Counted from the stretch's first letter, positions 8,774 through 16,855 are shown. The stretch is DNA of 64,000 bases from an uncultured Bacteroides sp. (GCF_963666545.1 NZ_OY762899.1:1302001-1366000); one strand, 5' to 3'. Numbers and translations are program-made. The notes: generated by a model not told the origin, from the sequence alone.

Positions 8774-9502
8774 ATGAAACTGACCTACATCTATCACAGT
8801 GGCTTTGCCATTGAAGCCGAAAATGTAACTATCATTATTGACTATTATAAAGATTCCTCCGAAACAGCACCCAACCAAGGCGTTGTGCACGATGAGCTTC
8901 TCCAACGTCCGGGTAAGATCTATGTCCTTTCCTCCCATTTTCATCCGGATCACTTTAACCGCGACATACTTGATTGGAAGAAACAAAGACCGGACATACA
9001 CTACATCCTATCCAGGGATATTTTGCAAAGCCATCGGGCTTCGAAAGAAGATGGCACCTATATCGACAAACCTGAAGTATACGAAGACGATACTCTGCGT
9101 ATTCAGGCATTCGGTTCTACCGATGCCGGAATCTCTTTCCTCATTGAACTGGAAGGGATGAAGATATTTCATGCCGGAGACCTGAATAACTGGCATTGGA
9201 TGGAAGAATCGACCGAACAAGAAGTTCGCAAGGCCGAAGGAGATTTTTTGGCAGAAGTAAAGTTCTTGCAACAGACCGCACCTGCTATTGACTTGGTCAT
9301 GTTTCCTGTAGATTCAAGGTTAGGAAAAGACTACTTTAGAGGAGCCAGGCAGTTCGTGGAACAAATAAAAACTTCTATATTTGTACCCATGCACTTTGGA
9401 GAGGATTATGCGGGAGGCAATGCTTTCTGTAGCACTGCTCAAGCCCACGGTTGCAAATTCATCACCATAACACATCGAGGAGAAAAATTCGAAATCAAAT
9501 AA
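8774..9502 (+). CDS. MBL-fold metallo-hydrolase
   Basis: The protein carries the metallo-beta-lactamase signature SSHFHPDHFNRDI near residue 53, with further metal ligands in FHAGDLNNWHW and the C-terminal PMHFGEDY. It resembles the UlaG/YycJ-like group that hydrolyses phosphoesters or lactones, but the substrate is unknown. The frame opens at 8723; the ATG at 8774 begins MKLTYIYHSGF, the typical start for this group, so I used it (242 residues). It lies about 100 bases after pdxH and 20 before the next gene. Confidence 0.85.
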   Translation: MKLTYIYHSGFAIEAENVTIIIDYYKDSSETAPNQGVVHDELLQRPGKIYVLSSHFHPDHFNRDILDWKKQRPDIHYILSRDILQSHRASKEDGTYIDKPEVYEDDTLRIQAFGSTDAGISFLIELEGMKIFHAGDLNNWHWMEESTEQEVRKAEGDFLAEVKFLQQTAPAIDLVMFPVDSRLGKDYFRGARQFVEQIKTSIFVPMHFGEDYAGGNAFCSTAQAHGCKFITITHRGEKFEIK

Positions 9503-9522
9503 ATAAAGAGAATAATACCGTT

Positions 9523-10734
9523 ATGAACAAACTAACACACCTCTTAGCCGTGATGTTCCTCTTCTGCCTTCCTGTAGTCATGCAAGCGCAAGAAGATGAA
9601 GATGTAAAAGTAGATTTAACCAAATATTTGGTTGGCGCAATTCCCGAGAAAGAAGGAAAAGTCGTTTTCTCCGAAGAATATAACCTTCCGGGAATGTCAA
9701 AAGAACAAGTTTTTGACAAGATGCTTGGGTGGATGCAAAAGCGCCTACTGAAGAACAAAAATGCAAGCAGAGTGGTGTATTCCGACAAAGAGAAAGGAAT
9801 GATAGCCGGAATGGGAGAAGAATACATTGTATTCAAGTCAAGTGCTCTCTCACTAGATCGAACATTGGTGAACTACCAACTAACAGCTACATGCTTGCCC
9901 GAAAAATGCCTGTTGAATATTGAAAAAATACGCTATACTTATCAGGAGAAAGAGAAATATACCGCTGAAGAGTGGATCACAGATAAATATGCATTGAACA
10001 AAGACAAAACAAAGCTGGTGCGTGGGCTATCTAAGTTTCGCGTAAAGACGATTGATTTTGTCGATGAACTTCTTGCGAATGCGCAAAAAACCATGGGCGT
10101 AACTCCCGTTGTTGCCGCACAAGCTGCCCCAGCTGCAACAGTTGCCGTACCTACCACTACAAGGCCCGATGTAAGTTCCATACCCGCCATCGCTACAAGT
10201 CAACAAATCAATACCCCCGTTGCAAATCTGGCCGGATACAAACAGATTGCTCCCGATAAAATTCCCGGTAGTATCGTCAAAATGCTTTCTCAAGACTGGA
10301 TGTTAATAACGGCTGGTGGCAATGAAAAATTTAATATGATGACTGCTAGTTGGGGTGGTCTGGGTGTACTGTATGACAAACCTGTCACCTACTGCTTCAT
10401 CAATCCCACCCGTTATACCTATCAGTTAATGGAAACTAACGACACGTACACACTGACATTTTACACCGAGGCTTACCGTGATGCACTGAACTATTGCGGG
10501 AGCCACTCAGGTAAAGACGGTGACAAAGTAAAAGGTGCAGGGCTAACCCCCATCACAACTCCTACCGGGAGCAAAGCGTTTTCTGAAGCATGGCTCATCA
10601 TAGAGTGTCGCAAGCTTGTGTCACAATCGCTCACTCCCGAAGCTGTTTCCGATAAAAAAATCAAGGAGCAATGGGCTGGAAAGCAAATGCACAAAATGTA
10701 TATTGGTGAGATTATCAATGTATGGGTGAAATAA
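9523..10734 (+). CDS. Exported DUF4468 + flavin reductase-like fusion protein
   Basis: After a signal peptide (about residues 1-23, ending VMQAQ) comes a DUF4468-like domain at about residues 30-190 with FSEEYNLPGMSKEQVFDKM. A Pro/Ala/Thr-rich linker spans about residues 195-245. The C-terminal domain at about 250-403 resembles the FMN-binding flavin reductase family (DWMLITAGGNEKFNMMTASWGG, then the Tyr-rich PTRYTYQLME and CGSHSGKDGDK). A flavin reductase-like domain in an exported protein is unusual. The domain may bind flavin without NAD(P)H, but that is inference. The start at 9523 avoids overlap with the upstream gene and gives the signal peptide. Confidence 0.75.
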   Translation: MNKLTHLLAVMFLFCLPVVMQAQEDEDVKVDLTKYLVGAIPEKEGKVVFSEEYNLPGMSKEQVFDKMLGWMQKRLLKNKNASRVVYSDKEKGMIAGMGEEYIVFKSSALSLDRTLVNYQLTATCLPEKCLLNIEKIRYTYQEKEKYTAEEWITDKYALNKDKTKLVRGLSKFRVKTIDFVDELLANAQKTMGVTPVVAAQAAPAATVAVPTTTRPDVSSIPAIATSQQINTPVANLAGYKQIAPDKIPGSIVKMLSQDWMLITAGGNEKFNMMTASWGGLGVLYDKPVTYCFINPTRYTYQLMETNDTYTLTFYTEAYRDALNYCGSHSGKDGDKVKGAGLTPITTPTGSKAFSEAWLIIECRKLVSQSLTPEAVSDKKIKEQWAGKQMHKMYIGEIINVWVK

Positions 10735-10747
10735 AAAAAGCAGAATA

Positions 10748-11125
10748 ATGGAAATAAAAAGTAAATTTGACCACTTTAATATCAACGTAACCAACTTGGA
10801 ACGTAGTATCGCTTTCTATGAAAAAGCATTGGGACTCAATGTGCATCACCGTAAAGAAGCAAAAGATGGTTCTTTTATTCTCGTCTATCTGACAGATAAC
10901 ACAACCGGCTTCTTATTGGAACTCACTTGGCTGAGAGATCATGCTCAAGCGTATCAATTAGGTGAAAATGAAAGTCACCTCTGTTTCCGTCTGGAAGGAG
11001 ATTATGATGAGATTCGCAAGTACCATAAAGGGATGAACTGCGTTTGCTTTGAGAATACAGACATGGGGCTTTATTTCATCAACGATCCGGATGATTACTG
11101 GATCGAGATTCTACCGGTAAAGTAA
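10748..11125 (+). CDS. VOC-superfamily (glyoxalase-like) protein
   Basis: The 125 residues make two beta-alpha-beta-beta-beta modules of the vicinal-oxygen-chelate fold. Candidate metal ligands are His9 in FDHFNINV, Glu in LLELTW, His in ESHLCFRL and Glu in DYWIEILPV, which is the glyoxalase I pattern. Lactoylglutathione lyase activity is possible but not shown, since Bacteroides generally lack glutathione. It starts 13 bases after the preceding gene and ends before a clear terminator, so it closes the operon. Confidence 0.8.
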   Translation: MEIKSKFDHFNINVTNLERSIAFYEKALGLNVHHRKEAKDGSFILVYLTDNTTGFLLELTWLRDHAQAYQLGENESHLCFRLEGDYDEIRKYHKGMNCVCFENTDMGLYFINDPDDYWIEILPVK

Positions 11126-11150
11126 AGTCTATCAAGCATTACCCATAAAA

Positions 11151-11198
11151 AAAAGTAGTTAAGCAATGGTTCATCAGAGAACATGCTTAACTACTTTT
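11151..11198. terminator. Bidirectional terminator between convergent genes
   Basis: A 15-base perfect stem (AAAAGTAGTTAAGCA with its complement) and an 18-base loop lies between the stops of the VOC gene and the basic small protein gene. Confidence 0.85.
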
Positions 11199-11222
11199 CT
11201 TGTTATTAGCGACAAGCGCCTA

Positions 11223-11414
11223 TTATTTATGCCTGTTGGCACGTTTCTGTCTAATCTCAGCTTTCATCTTCGCAGAGCCGGAATTATGTAAACCTTTCAT
11301 ATAGGTTGTTTTCTTGGCCTTGGTCTTTACTTTAGGTTTCTCTTTCCCTCTTTCCGGTTCTTTAGCTTTACCTTTAAAGACTATACCACCCATTATTGCA
11401 TCTTCTATGCTCAT
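11223..11414 (-). CDS. Small highly basic protein of unknown function
   Basis: The 63-residue product begins MSIEDAIMGGIVFKGK, then becomes very rich in Lys, Arg and Pro, ending KAEIRQKRANRHK. The charge suggests binding to RNA, ribosomes or DNA. I do not recognise a family. The frame is supported by its own consensus -7 box at 11447-11454 and a terminator after the stop, so it is probably a real gene and not a chance frame. Confidence 0.6.
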   Translation of the reverse strand: MSIEDAIMGGIVFKGKAKEPERGKEKPKVKTKAKKTTYMKGLHNSGSAKMKAEIRQKRANRHK

Positions 11415-11446
11415 ACAACTCCTTTATTCATTCATAAATTAAGCTA

Positions 11447-11454
11447 CAAAGATA
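11447..11454 (-). promoter_or_regulatory. -7 box (TATCTTTG) for the basic protein gene
   Basis: Perfect TAnnTTTG match 33 bases before the start at 11414. Confidence 0.55.
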
Positions 11455-11461
11455 AGCATTT

Positions 11462-11494
11462 TTTGTGGATAGACAGTATAAATCCTTATCTTTG
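11462..11494 (+). promoter_or_regulatory. Full -33/-7 promoter for the methyltransferase gene
   Basis: TTTG at 11462-11465, a 21-base spacer, then TATCTTTG at 11487-11494. The predicted start of transcription is about 20 bases before the ATG at 11520. Confidence 0.65.
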
Positions 11495-11519
11495 CTGCTA
11501 ACTTATAATACTCGCATTA

Positions 11520-12254
11520 ATGAAAGCAACTCTGCTCACAGCCAACAACGACCCCATGGGTGCAGCCATAACCGATTATTTTACCCATCACAAGGCCGAT
11601 CGCTTACGTGTATTTTCCTCTTTATTCGATGAAGATGAGATACCTGTAAAAGATTTATTCCGAGCTCCAACTCGTATGCCTATCATAGAGCGGACGGCAT
11701 TACAATTGGCCAAAGGAAAGATACTGGATGTAGGCGCAGGTAGTGGTTGCCATGCTCTGGCACTTCAGGAAGCAGGCAAAGAGGTTTGTGCCATTGACAT
11801 TTCTCCTCTATCAGTAGAGGTAATGAAACAACGTGGGGTAAAGAATGTGCAACTCGTCAATCTCTTTGATGAAACCTTCTGCGAACACTTCGACACCATT
11901 CTGCTACTAATGAATGGTTCCGGAATCATAGGCAAAATAGAAAATCTACCAACTTTCTTCCTCAAGATGAAGCAACTACTCAACCCGGACGGATGTGTAC
12001 TGATGGATTCAAGCGATCTTCGCTACCTTTTTGAAGAAGAAGATGGCAGTTATCTGGTCGACTTAGCCGGAGATTATTATGGTGAAATCGATTTCGAGAT
12101 GCAGTACAAAGACATAAAAGGAGATGTTTTCGATTGGCTCTACATCGATTTCCAGACACTCAGCCTGTACGCCACGCAACACGGATTCAAAGCAGAACTG
12201 GTAAAAGAAGGTAGACACTATGATTATCTGGCAAAATTAAGTTTGACCAAATAG
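11520..12254 (+). CDS. Class I SAM-dependent methyltransferase
   Basis: The 244-residue protein has motif I ILDVGAGSGCHALAL near residue 66, the acidic end of strand 2 in VCAIDISPLSVE, and strand 4 FDTILLLMNGSG. The family methylates small molecules or proteins; the substrate cannot be read from sequence. It has its own promoter and no partner gene, and ends convergent to the TlpA-like gene about 95 bases away, with no strong terminator seen between them. Confidence 0.82.
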   Translation: MKATLLTANNDPMGAAITDYFTHHKADRLRVFSSLFDEDEIPVKDLFRAPTRMPIIERTALQLAKGKILDVGAGSGCHALALQEAGKEVCAIDISPLSVEVMKQRGVKNVQLVNLFDETFCEHFDTILLLMNGSGIIGKIENLPTFFLKMKQLLNPDGCVLMDSSDLRYLFEEEDGSYLVDLAGDYYGEIDFEMQYKDIKGDVFDWLYIDFQTLSLYATQHGFKAELVKEGRHYDYLAKLSLTK

Positions 12255-12349
12255 AGTCTTAGAGACCACACCTCACCACCGCTAGCTACTCAACGCGCTT
12301 TTATTTCAAACTAATTTCAGTTGATAATAAAGGCGTGTAGAAGAATGAA

Positions 12350-12916
12350 TCACTTCTTCAGCATTGCATCAATCTTCTGAACCAATGAAGCAAACTCAGG
12401 TTCATTGTACAGCCGGGTAAGTTTCACAATACGCCCGTCACGATCGATAAGCACATTGCGCGTAATGCCGGAGTCACGTAAAGCATACTTCGAGTAGATA
12501 TCCGCCCCGGGATCCAAACCCAGCGGATAAGTCACTTTCACTGCTTTTCCAAACTCAACGACCTTGTCGAGCGGTTCATCACGGTCGACCCCTATAAGCA
12601 TGAACTCATTGTTCTCTTTGTGCTTTTGCCAGATATCGCTTTCAATAAAAGGCATCTCCTTGCGGCACACACTACACCAACTGGCAGTAAACTGCAACAT
12701 CACAACTTTGCCACGAAGAGAAGAAAGAGCAACCGTTCTTCCATCTGTCAGAGTCACCGTAAAATCAGGGGCCATCTCTCCCACCCGAACAATATAACCT
12801 GTACTATCAGCTTTCACTTCACCTTGATTTGGAGATTTAAACTCTTTAGCAGATACGCTGCCAACCCAAAAAGACAGAAAAATGCAGGAAATACAAAATA
12901 ATTTCATCTTCATCAT
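12350..12916 (-). CDS. TlpA-like periplasmic thioredoxin-family protein
   Basis: A signal peptide (ending VGSVSAKE) leads into an AhpC/TSA-Redoxin fold with the active site FTASWCSVCRKEMP, a Trp-Cys-Ser-Val-Cys-Arg variant of CxxC, near residue 93. The cis-proline region is in SGITRNVLIDRDGRIV. Such proteins reduce periplasmic disulfides. The open frame extends upstream to 13072 through the tRNA gene, but a full promoter at 12939-12969 places the start of transcription near 12932, so the ATG at 12916 (or those at 12913 and 12907) is right. Confidence 0.88.
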   Translation of the reverse strand: MMKMKLFCISCIFLSFWVGSVSAKEFKSPNQGEVKADSTGYIVRVGEMAPDFTVTLTDGRTVALSSLRGKVVMLQFTASWCSVCRKEMPFIESDIWQKHKENNEFMLIGVDRDEPLDKVVEFGKAVKVTYPLGLDPGADIYSKYALRDSGITRNVLIDRDGRIVKLTRLYNEPEFASLVQKIDAMLKK

Positions 12917-12938
12917 TTCATTATAACTTGTTGATTTA

Positions 12939-12969
12939 CAAAAGTAAGCAAAGCTATCGAGACTACAAA
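12939..12969 (-). promoter_or_regulatory. Full -33/-7 promoter for the TlpA-like gene
   Basis: On the minus strand, TTTG (12966-12969), an exact 19-base spacer and TACTTTTG (12939-12946). This is the best-formed Bacteroidetes promoter in the window and it fixes the gene start. Confidence 0.75.
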
Positions 12970-13044
12970 TAGCATATTCGTGGTATTTACACTCTTGCGA
13001 GATTAAAAAATAGTTTCTACCTTCGCATCCGCAAAACAAAAACC

Positions 13045-13118
13045 GCCTCTTTAGCTCAGTTGGCCAGAGCACGTGATTTGTAATCTCGGGGTCGTTGGTT
13101 CGAATCCGACAAGAGGCT
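13045..13118 (+). tRNA. tRNA-Thr (anticodon TGT)
   Basis: A complete cloverleaf of 74 bases. The acceptor GCCTCTT pairs with AAGAGGC, the D arm is GCTC/GAGC, the anticodon loop is TTTGTAA with TGT at positions 34-36, and the T arm is GTTGG/CCGAC around TTCGAAT. The discriminator base is T and CCA is not encoded. The anticodon stem has one U-U mismatch. A terminator follows directly. Confidence 0.97.
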
Positions 13119-13122
13119 CAAG

Positions 13123-13159
13123 CAAAGCACTTCAATCTTTCATTGATTGAGGTGCTTTG
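13123..13159 (+). terminator. Terminator after tRNA-Thr
   Basis: CAAAGCACTTCAATC pairs with GATTGAGGTGCTTTG across a 7-base loop (one G-T pair), followed by a T-rich stretch. Confidence 0.85.
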
Positions 13160-13232
13160 TTGTTTATAATCAGGCATAGATTTAACGATATTTACAAATA
13201 GACTTATTTTTTGGTATCATATAACTTCAGCG

Positions 13233-13298
13233 TGTTGAATGTCCGCGATCAGCGTGTTGAAAGCGGGCATTCAACACGCTGATCGCGGACATTCAACA
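13233..13298. repeat. Long perfect intergenic hairpin with internal GTGTTGAA repeats
   Basis: Two 29-base arms (13233-13261 and 13270-13298) are perfect complements around the 8-base loop AGCGGGCA. Each arm holds two copies of TGTTGAA, one with CAGCG in front. There is no T run, so it does not look like a simple terminator. It lies in the 316-base gap between tRNA-Thr and the AraC gene, which holds no gene. The local GC is higher than around it, which suggests an inserted repeat. Confidence 0.8.
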
Positions 13299-13402
13299 AA
13301 CCCCTCTCAGATAAGCTGTAGCGGTAGGTAGTAAATACATACATATTTGTTTCTCATTCGAAGAATGTCCCATTTTTACAAGTGCATAAAAAAGAAAAAG
13401 CG

Positions 13403-13410
13403 TATTTTTG
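13403..13410 (+). promoter_or_regulatory. -7 box (TATTTTTG) for the AraC-type gene
   Basis: Exact consensus; it overlaps the first possible ATG-like start at 13408 and so supports the later ATG at 13435. Confidence 0.55.
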
Positions 13411-13434
13411 TCCAAATTGTCTCACTGCATAATT

Positions 13435-14238
13435 ATGGAAATCGTCAAAGTCATAAAGCCGTCTCCTACCCTGGCACCGTATATCAAATATTATTGGATA
13501 TTACGGATTAACGCTGCTGCACCAGTCACAGAACGTGTGCTGCCTACAGGGTGTGTCCAATTGACTTTCCATAAAGGGAAACAACTTTTTTCACCAACCA
13601 AAAACTGTTTGCAACCCAAAGCATTTGTTTGTGGACAAGCATCTTCTTTTTTCGATGTTGTATCAATCGGAGATATAGAGATGATTTCCATCGTTTTCCA
13701 CCCATACACAACTAAAGCATTCTTCTCAATGCCCATAAGCGAATTTCATGGTAAGAATGTTTCGATAGACGAACTCGGGAACAATGAGCTGGCAGATCTG
13801 GAGAAACAAATTACTGATACTGCGGATGATACCCAATGCATCCAATTAATTGAGAATTTTTTAATTAAAAAGCTCTATCTATTTCCCGAATACAACTTAA
13901 AGAGGATAAAGGCAACAGTACAAGAAATCAATCTGCAAGCGCAAGTTAGCACTCCTCAATTATCAGATATTGCATGCCTCAGCAGTAAACAGTTCAATAG
14001 AATATTTACTGATTACATAGGCGCTACTCCTAAAGAATTTGTGCGCATCATCCGCATGCAAAGAGCTCTGTACACCCTACAAACAAATTCCAACGAGAAC
14101 TTTGCACAGCTAGCCTGTGAATGCGGATATTATGACCAATCTCATTTAATAAAAGAGTTCAAGATATTTTCCGGATACACACCAAGCGAATATCTGTCCG
14201 TCTGCGCTCCTTACTCCGATTACTTCTCCACATTCTAA
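13435..14238 (+). CDS. AraC-family transcriptional regulator
   Basis: The 267-residue protein has an N-terminal DUF6597-type domain (PSPTLAPYIKYYWIL, ERVLPTGCVQLTFHKG) and a C-terminal double HTH at about residues 165-260, with ISSKQFNRIF-like and YYDQSHLIKEFKIFSGYTPSEY blocks. The ligand is unknown. It is followed after 136 bases by a VOC-family gene on the same strand, a possible target. Confidence 0.88.
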   Translation: MEIVKVIKPSPTLAPYIKYYWILRINAAAPVTERVLPTGCVQLTFHKGKQLFSPTKNCLQPKAFVCGQASSFFDVVSIGDIEMISIVFHPYTTKAFFSMPISEFHGKNVSIDELGNNELADLEKQITDTADDTQCIQLIENFLIKKLYLFPEYNLKRIKATVQEINLQAQVSTPQLSDIACLSSKQFNRIFTDYIGATPKEFVRIIRMQRALYTLQTNSNENFAQLACECGYYDQSHLIKEFKIFSGYTPSEYLSVCAPYSDYFSTF

Positions 14239-14316
14239 AGAATTATATTCTTTGTACTGCCTATTGTAGGTCCACTTTATGTCTCTTTTTTACTATCGCA
14301 AAGAATTACGTTACTC

Positions 14317-14324
14317 TACTTTTG
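14317..14324 (+). promoter_or_regulatory. -7 box (TACTTTTG) for the VOC gene
   Basis: Exact consensus match 51 bases before the ATG at 14375. Confidence 0.5.
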
Positions 14325-14374
14325 TGTTGTCTTTGCAAAGTCAACATATAGTAATCATCTAAAAGTAAAACAGT

Positions 14375-14761
14375 ATGAAAAAGTTAATTGCATTTTTTGA
14401 AATTCCGGCAAGCGATTTCAACCGGGCGGTAAAGTTCTATGAAAGTATTCTTCACACTCAGCTATCCGTAATAGAGTGTAAAGACGATAAAATGGCCTTC
14501 TTTATGGAAGAAGGAGATTGCATTGGTTCCATCTCTTTCGCGCCGGAACGACATCCCCTTGCTCCAAGTTTTCATCCATCGGTAAGCGGCGTACTGATTA
14601 GTTTCAATTGCAAAGATATAAATATCACTCATAGCTTAATTAAAAGCAACGGAGGAACAATCATCACTCCAAAGACGAAGATAGAAGCAGAAGGGAAAGG
14701 CTATTTCTCCATTTTCCTTGATAGTGAAGGTAATTCTATCGGGCTATACTCGGACAAGTAA
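14375..14761 (+). CDS. VOC-family protein
   Basis: At 128 residues this is a small glyoxalase/bleomycin-resistance fold protein: FFEIPASDFNRAVKFYESIL at the N terminus and FSIFLDSEGNSIGLYSDK at the C terminus. The usual metal ligands are not clearly conserved: the first histidine is replaced by Phe/Glu and the terminal Glu by Gly. It may therefore be a non-metal binding protein. The function is unknown. Confidence 0.8.
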   Translation: MKKLIAFFEIPASDFNRAVKFYESILHTQLSVIECKDDKMAFFMEEGDCIGSISFAPERHPLAPSFHPSVSGVLISFNCKDINITHSLIKSNGGTIITPKTKIEAEGKGYFSIFLDSEGNSIGLYSDK

Positions 14762-14770
14762 AAACCAAAC

Positions 14771-14868
14771 GAGGGTGTGTCAAAACCCACTTTTTAACGA
14801 AATCGCCCCCGCTACAAGTATCTGTGACGGGGGTGATTTTCTGATTTAGGGAGTTCTGACACACCCTC
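14771..14868. mobile_element. MITE-like element with GAGGGTGTGTCA terminal inverted repeats
   Basis: GAGGGTGTGTCA at 14771-14782 is the perfect complement of TGACACACCCTC at 14857-14868. Inside lies a second hairpin built on ATCGCCCCCG and CGGGGGTGAT. No coding sequence fits. Terminal sequences of this kind occur on Bacteroides insertion sequences, as far as I recall, so this may be a non-autonomous remnant. I see no target-site duplication. It could also serve as a terminator. Confidence 0.5.
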
Positions 14869-14891
14869 AGTATTATTTCAACACAAAATTT

Positions 14892-15275
14892 TTATAGTCC
14901 TAAATTGGGCTTCGTAAACGACCAATGATTGTGAATTATCCGCCATTTACCATCTTTTTCCAGACAGTATACTTCCGTGCAATTCCATTTACCGTCTGAA
15001 TAAGAATTCAGATTATAAGTCAGTACCACCATGTTATCATTCCCCTGCACAAGCACATTATTCATTTCAGACTTATCCACGGAGATTGTTCCCCGCAAAG
15101 TCTCATAAAAAGCCTTCATCTTTTTAAAACCGTCAAAGCGCTTCTCTGCAAACGGATCAAAGTAGGTTATTTCCTGAGAATATAACTCCAAATAAGCAGA
15201 TGGATTTCCTTTATTCCATTCTGTCAAAGCCTCTTTTTCTAATGCAATAATCTTTTCTGCAATGCTCTGTTCCAT
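14892..15275 (-). CDS. SnoaL/NTF2-fold protein (DUF4440-like)
   Basis: The 127 residues match the small cone-shaped NTF2 fold: LEKEALTEWNKGNPSAYLELY at the N terminus (split here as an amphipathic helix), YFDPFAEKRFDG, then strands ending WRIIHNHWSFTKP. Such proteins are isomerases, polyketide-related enzymes or binding domains. It lies 19 bases after the frame of the YafY-like regulator to its right on the same strand, so the two may be cotranscribed. Confidence 0.78.
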   Translation of the reverse strand: MEQSIAEKIIALEKEALTEWNKGNPSAYLELYSQEITYFDPFAEKRFDGFKKMKAFYETLRGTISVDKSEMNNVLVQGNDNMVVLTYNLNSYSDGKWNCTEVYCLEKDGKWRIIHNHWSFTKPNLGL

Positions 15276-15294
15276 AACAATTGTGTTTTTAAAG

Positions 15295-16230
15295 TTAGTA
15301 TTTATTTCCTTTATTCAGCAAACTAGTCACTTCACCTTTCAAAGCATCAGGAGACAGAATTCTGGCAATGTCAATATAAGACAAACACCAGCGTGCAAAG
15401 CGTTCCAATGAGAAAACCATGAAGTGTAAAATAACCTTATCCCCTTTATCTTCTTCATAGATCAATCCTTCATAAAAGCGGTTTTCATCAAGCAAAATTA
15501 CTTTCGTTTTGTCTACCTCTATCAAGACCTCGTGTAGTCCCTCCATCTTTTCTATCTCTTTCAGAAAAGAATGAAGCGGTGGATGTTCATTTTCAAAAGT
15601 CTCACTAGTTTGGTAAACACACTGTATCCTCCCTACGCGAAACGTTCTGTAATCTTTGCGAATGTCACAATAAGCCACCAGATACCAATTGGATTTTGAA
15701 AAGAATAAGCCGATAGGATCTAATTTTCGTTCTGTTATTTCCTGTTTATAATTGGAATAAGTAATCTGAATCCTTCTTTTATCTGCAATGCCACACAACA
15801 CATCTTTCAGAATATCTTGATTAGCAGTCGGCTTAACGGCATGAAAATGCATCACATCTATTTTATCATTGAGCATCTCAATTGATTTCTTCTCTGCCAA
15901 TTGCATCACAGCTCTAATTTTATCAATACCCGACTTATAGTTCTCTTTAAAGCCGAAGTCCGTAAACTGATCGACCAACTTCTCTGCAAGCAAAAAGGCA
16001 AAGGCTTCCTCCTTAGTAAACATCAGTGGCGGTAACTTAAACCCCTCTACCAAAGAATACCCCGTGCCGGAATTACCAGCTAAAGGGATACCGGCATCCT
16101 CCAAAGCTTTAACGTCTCGATACACTGTTCGAAGACCAATATCAAAACGAGTAGCTATATCTTTCGCCTTTACCAAAGACGAAGATTGAAGCATAATGAG
16201 AATAGCAGATAATCGATCAATACGGTTCAT
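15295..16230 (-). CDS. YafY-family HTH + WYL-domain transcriptional regulator
   Basis: MNRIDRLSAILIMLQSSS opens the HTH_11 domain with recognition helix RFDIGLRTVYRDVKALEDAG. A WYL domain follows at about residues 135-220 (IGLFFSKSNWYLVAYCDIRK) and then a WCX-type C terminus. WYL domains sense small ligands or nucleic acids. The open frame reaches 16266, but the ATG at 16230 gives the standard family start (311 residues). Confidence 0.88.
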   Translation of the reverse strand: MNRIDRLSAILIMLQSSSLVKAKDIATRFDIGLRTVYRDVKALEDAGIPLAGNSGTGYSLVEGFKLPPLMFTKEEAFAFLLAEKLVDQFTDFGFKENYKSGIDKIRAVMQLAEKKSIEMLNDKIDVMHFHAVKPTANQDILKDVLCGIADKRRIQITYSNYKQEITERKLDPIGLFFSKSNWYLVAYCDIRKDYRTFRVGRIQCVYQTSETFENEHPPLHSFLKEIEKMEGLHEVLIEVDKTKVILLDENRFYEGLIYEEDKGDKVILHFMVFSLERFARWCLSYIDIARILSPDALKGEVTSLLNKGNKY

Positions 16231-16343
16231 AAACGATGACAATAAATGAGTATCACAAATATACAAAAATAGAGTTAGGTGAGACGATATACAAGATAAA
16301 TATAGCGCCCACCTAACTCAAAAATTAAGAGATCTGCAATTTT

Positions 16344-16763
16344 CTATGCAGAATAACCTTCGTCATCCATCATAATTAACCAACGGACACCGTACTTATC
16401 TATCAGTTCACCAAAGGCATCACAAAAAAACGTTTTCTCTAGAAGAGCCACTACCTCACCACCTTGAGATAGTAAATCGAACACTTTACGAAGTTTTTCT
16501 ATATCCGTGAAGACAAGCACCAATTTGCAATTACTACCCGTTGCAACCACTTCACCTTCAGGTGCATCTTCAGCTCCCAAATTAAAATGCTCCGTACTAA
16601 GAATCATATGAGAAATCTTCTCTTTCTCTGCCTCAGTTAACTGAAGAGATTTATCCTCTTTCTTTCTGAATAAGAAGGTTATATCTCCGTCTAATACTTC
16701 TTTGTAAAAGTTAAACGCCTCTTCACAAGTACCCGGAAAAACTAAATGCACATTCAATTTCAT
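16344..16763 (-). CDS. PhnB-like VOC-family protein
   Basis: This 139-residue member of the 3-demethylubiquinone methyltransferase-like/PhnB group of VOC proteins has the opening VHLVFPGTCEEAFNFYKEVL and the closing DAFGELIDKYGVRWLIMM. The group has no settled function. It has its own -7 box at 16802-16809 and stands apart from the YafY regulator gene by about 110 bases. Confidence 0.83.
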   Translation of the reverse strand: MKLNVHLVFPGTCEEAFNFYKEVLDGDITFLFRKKEDKSLQLTEAEKEKISHMILSTEHFNLGAEDAPEGEVVATGSNCKLVLVFTDIEKLRKVFDLLSQGGEVVALLEKTFFCDAFGELIDKYGVRWLIMMDDEGYSA

Positions 16764-16801
16764 AACAGTTGTTTTTTAATGAATAATCTATTTGTCGGGT
16801 A

Positions 16802-16809
16802 CAAAAATA
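16802..16809 (-). promoter_or_regulatory. -7 box (TATTTTTG) for the PhnB-like gene
   Basis: Exact consensus on the minus strand, 39 bases before the start at 16763. Confidence 0.5.
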
Positions 16810-16855
16810 GAAGGCAATAGTGACAACCCTATGTCACTCAATCTGCAAAAAAACA

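Noticed and set aside
12917-13072. N-terminal extension of the TlpA-like gene
   Set aside because: It would run antisense through tRNA-Thr and upstream of a well-formed promoter; the signal peptide begins at 12916 or later.
13045-13118. tRNA-Thr as an integration site of a mobile element
   Set aside because: No integrase gene or repeated tRNA 3' end was seen nearby.
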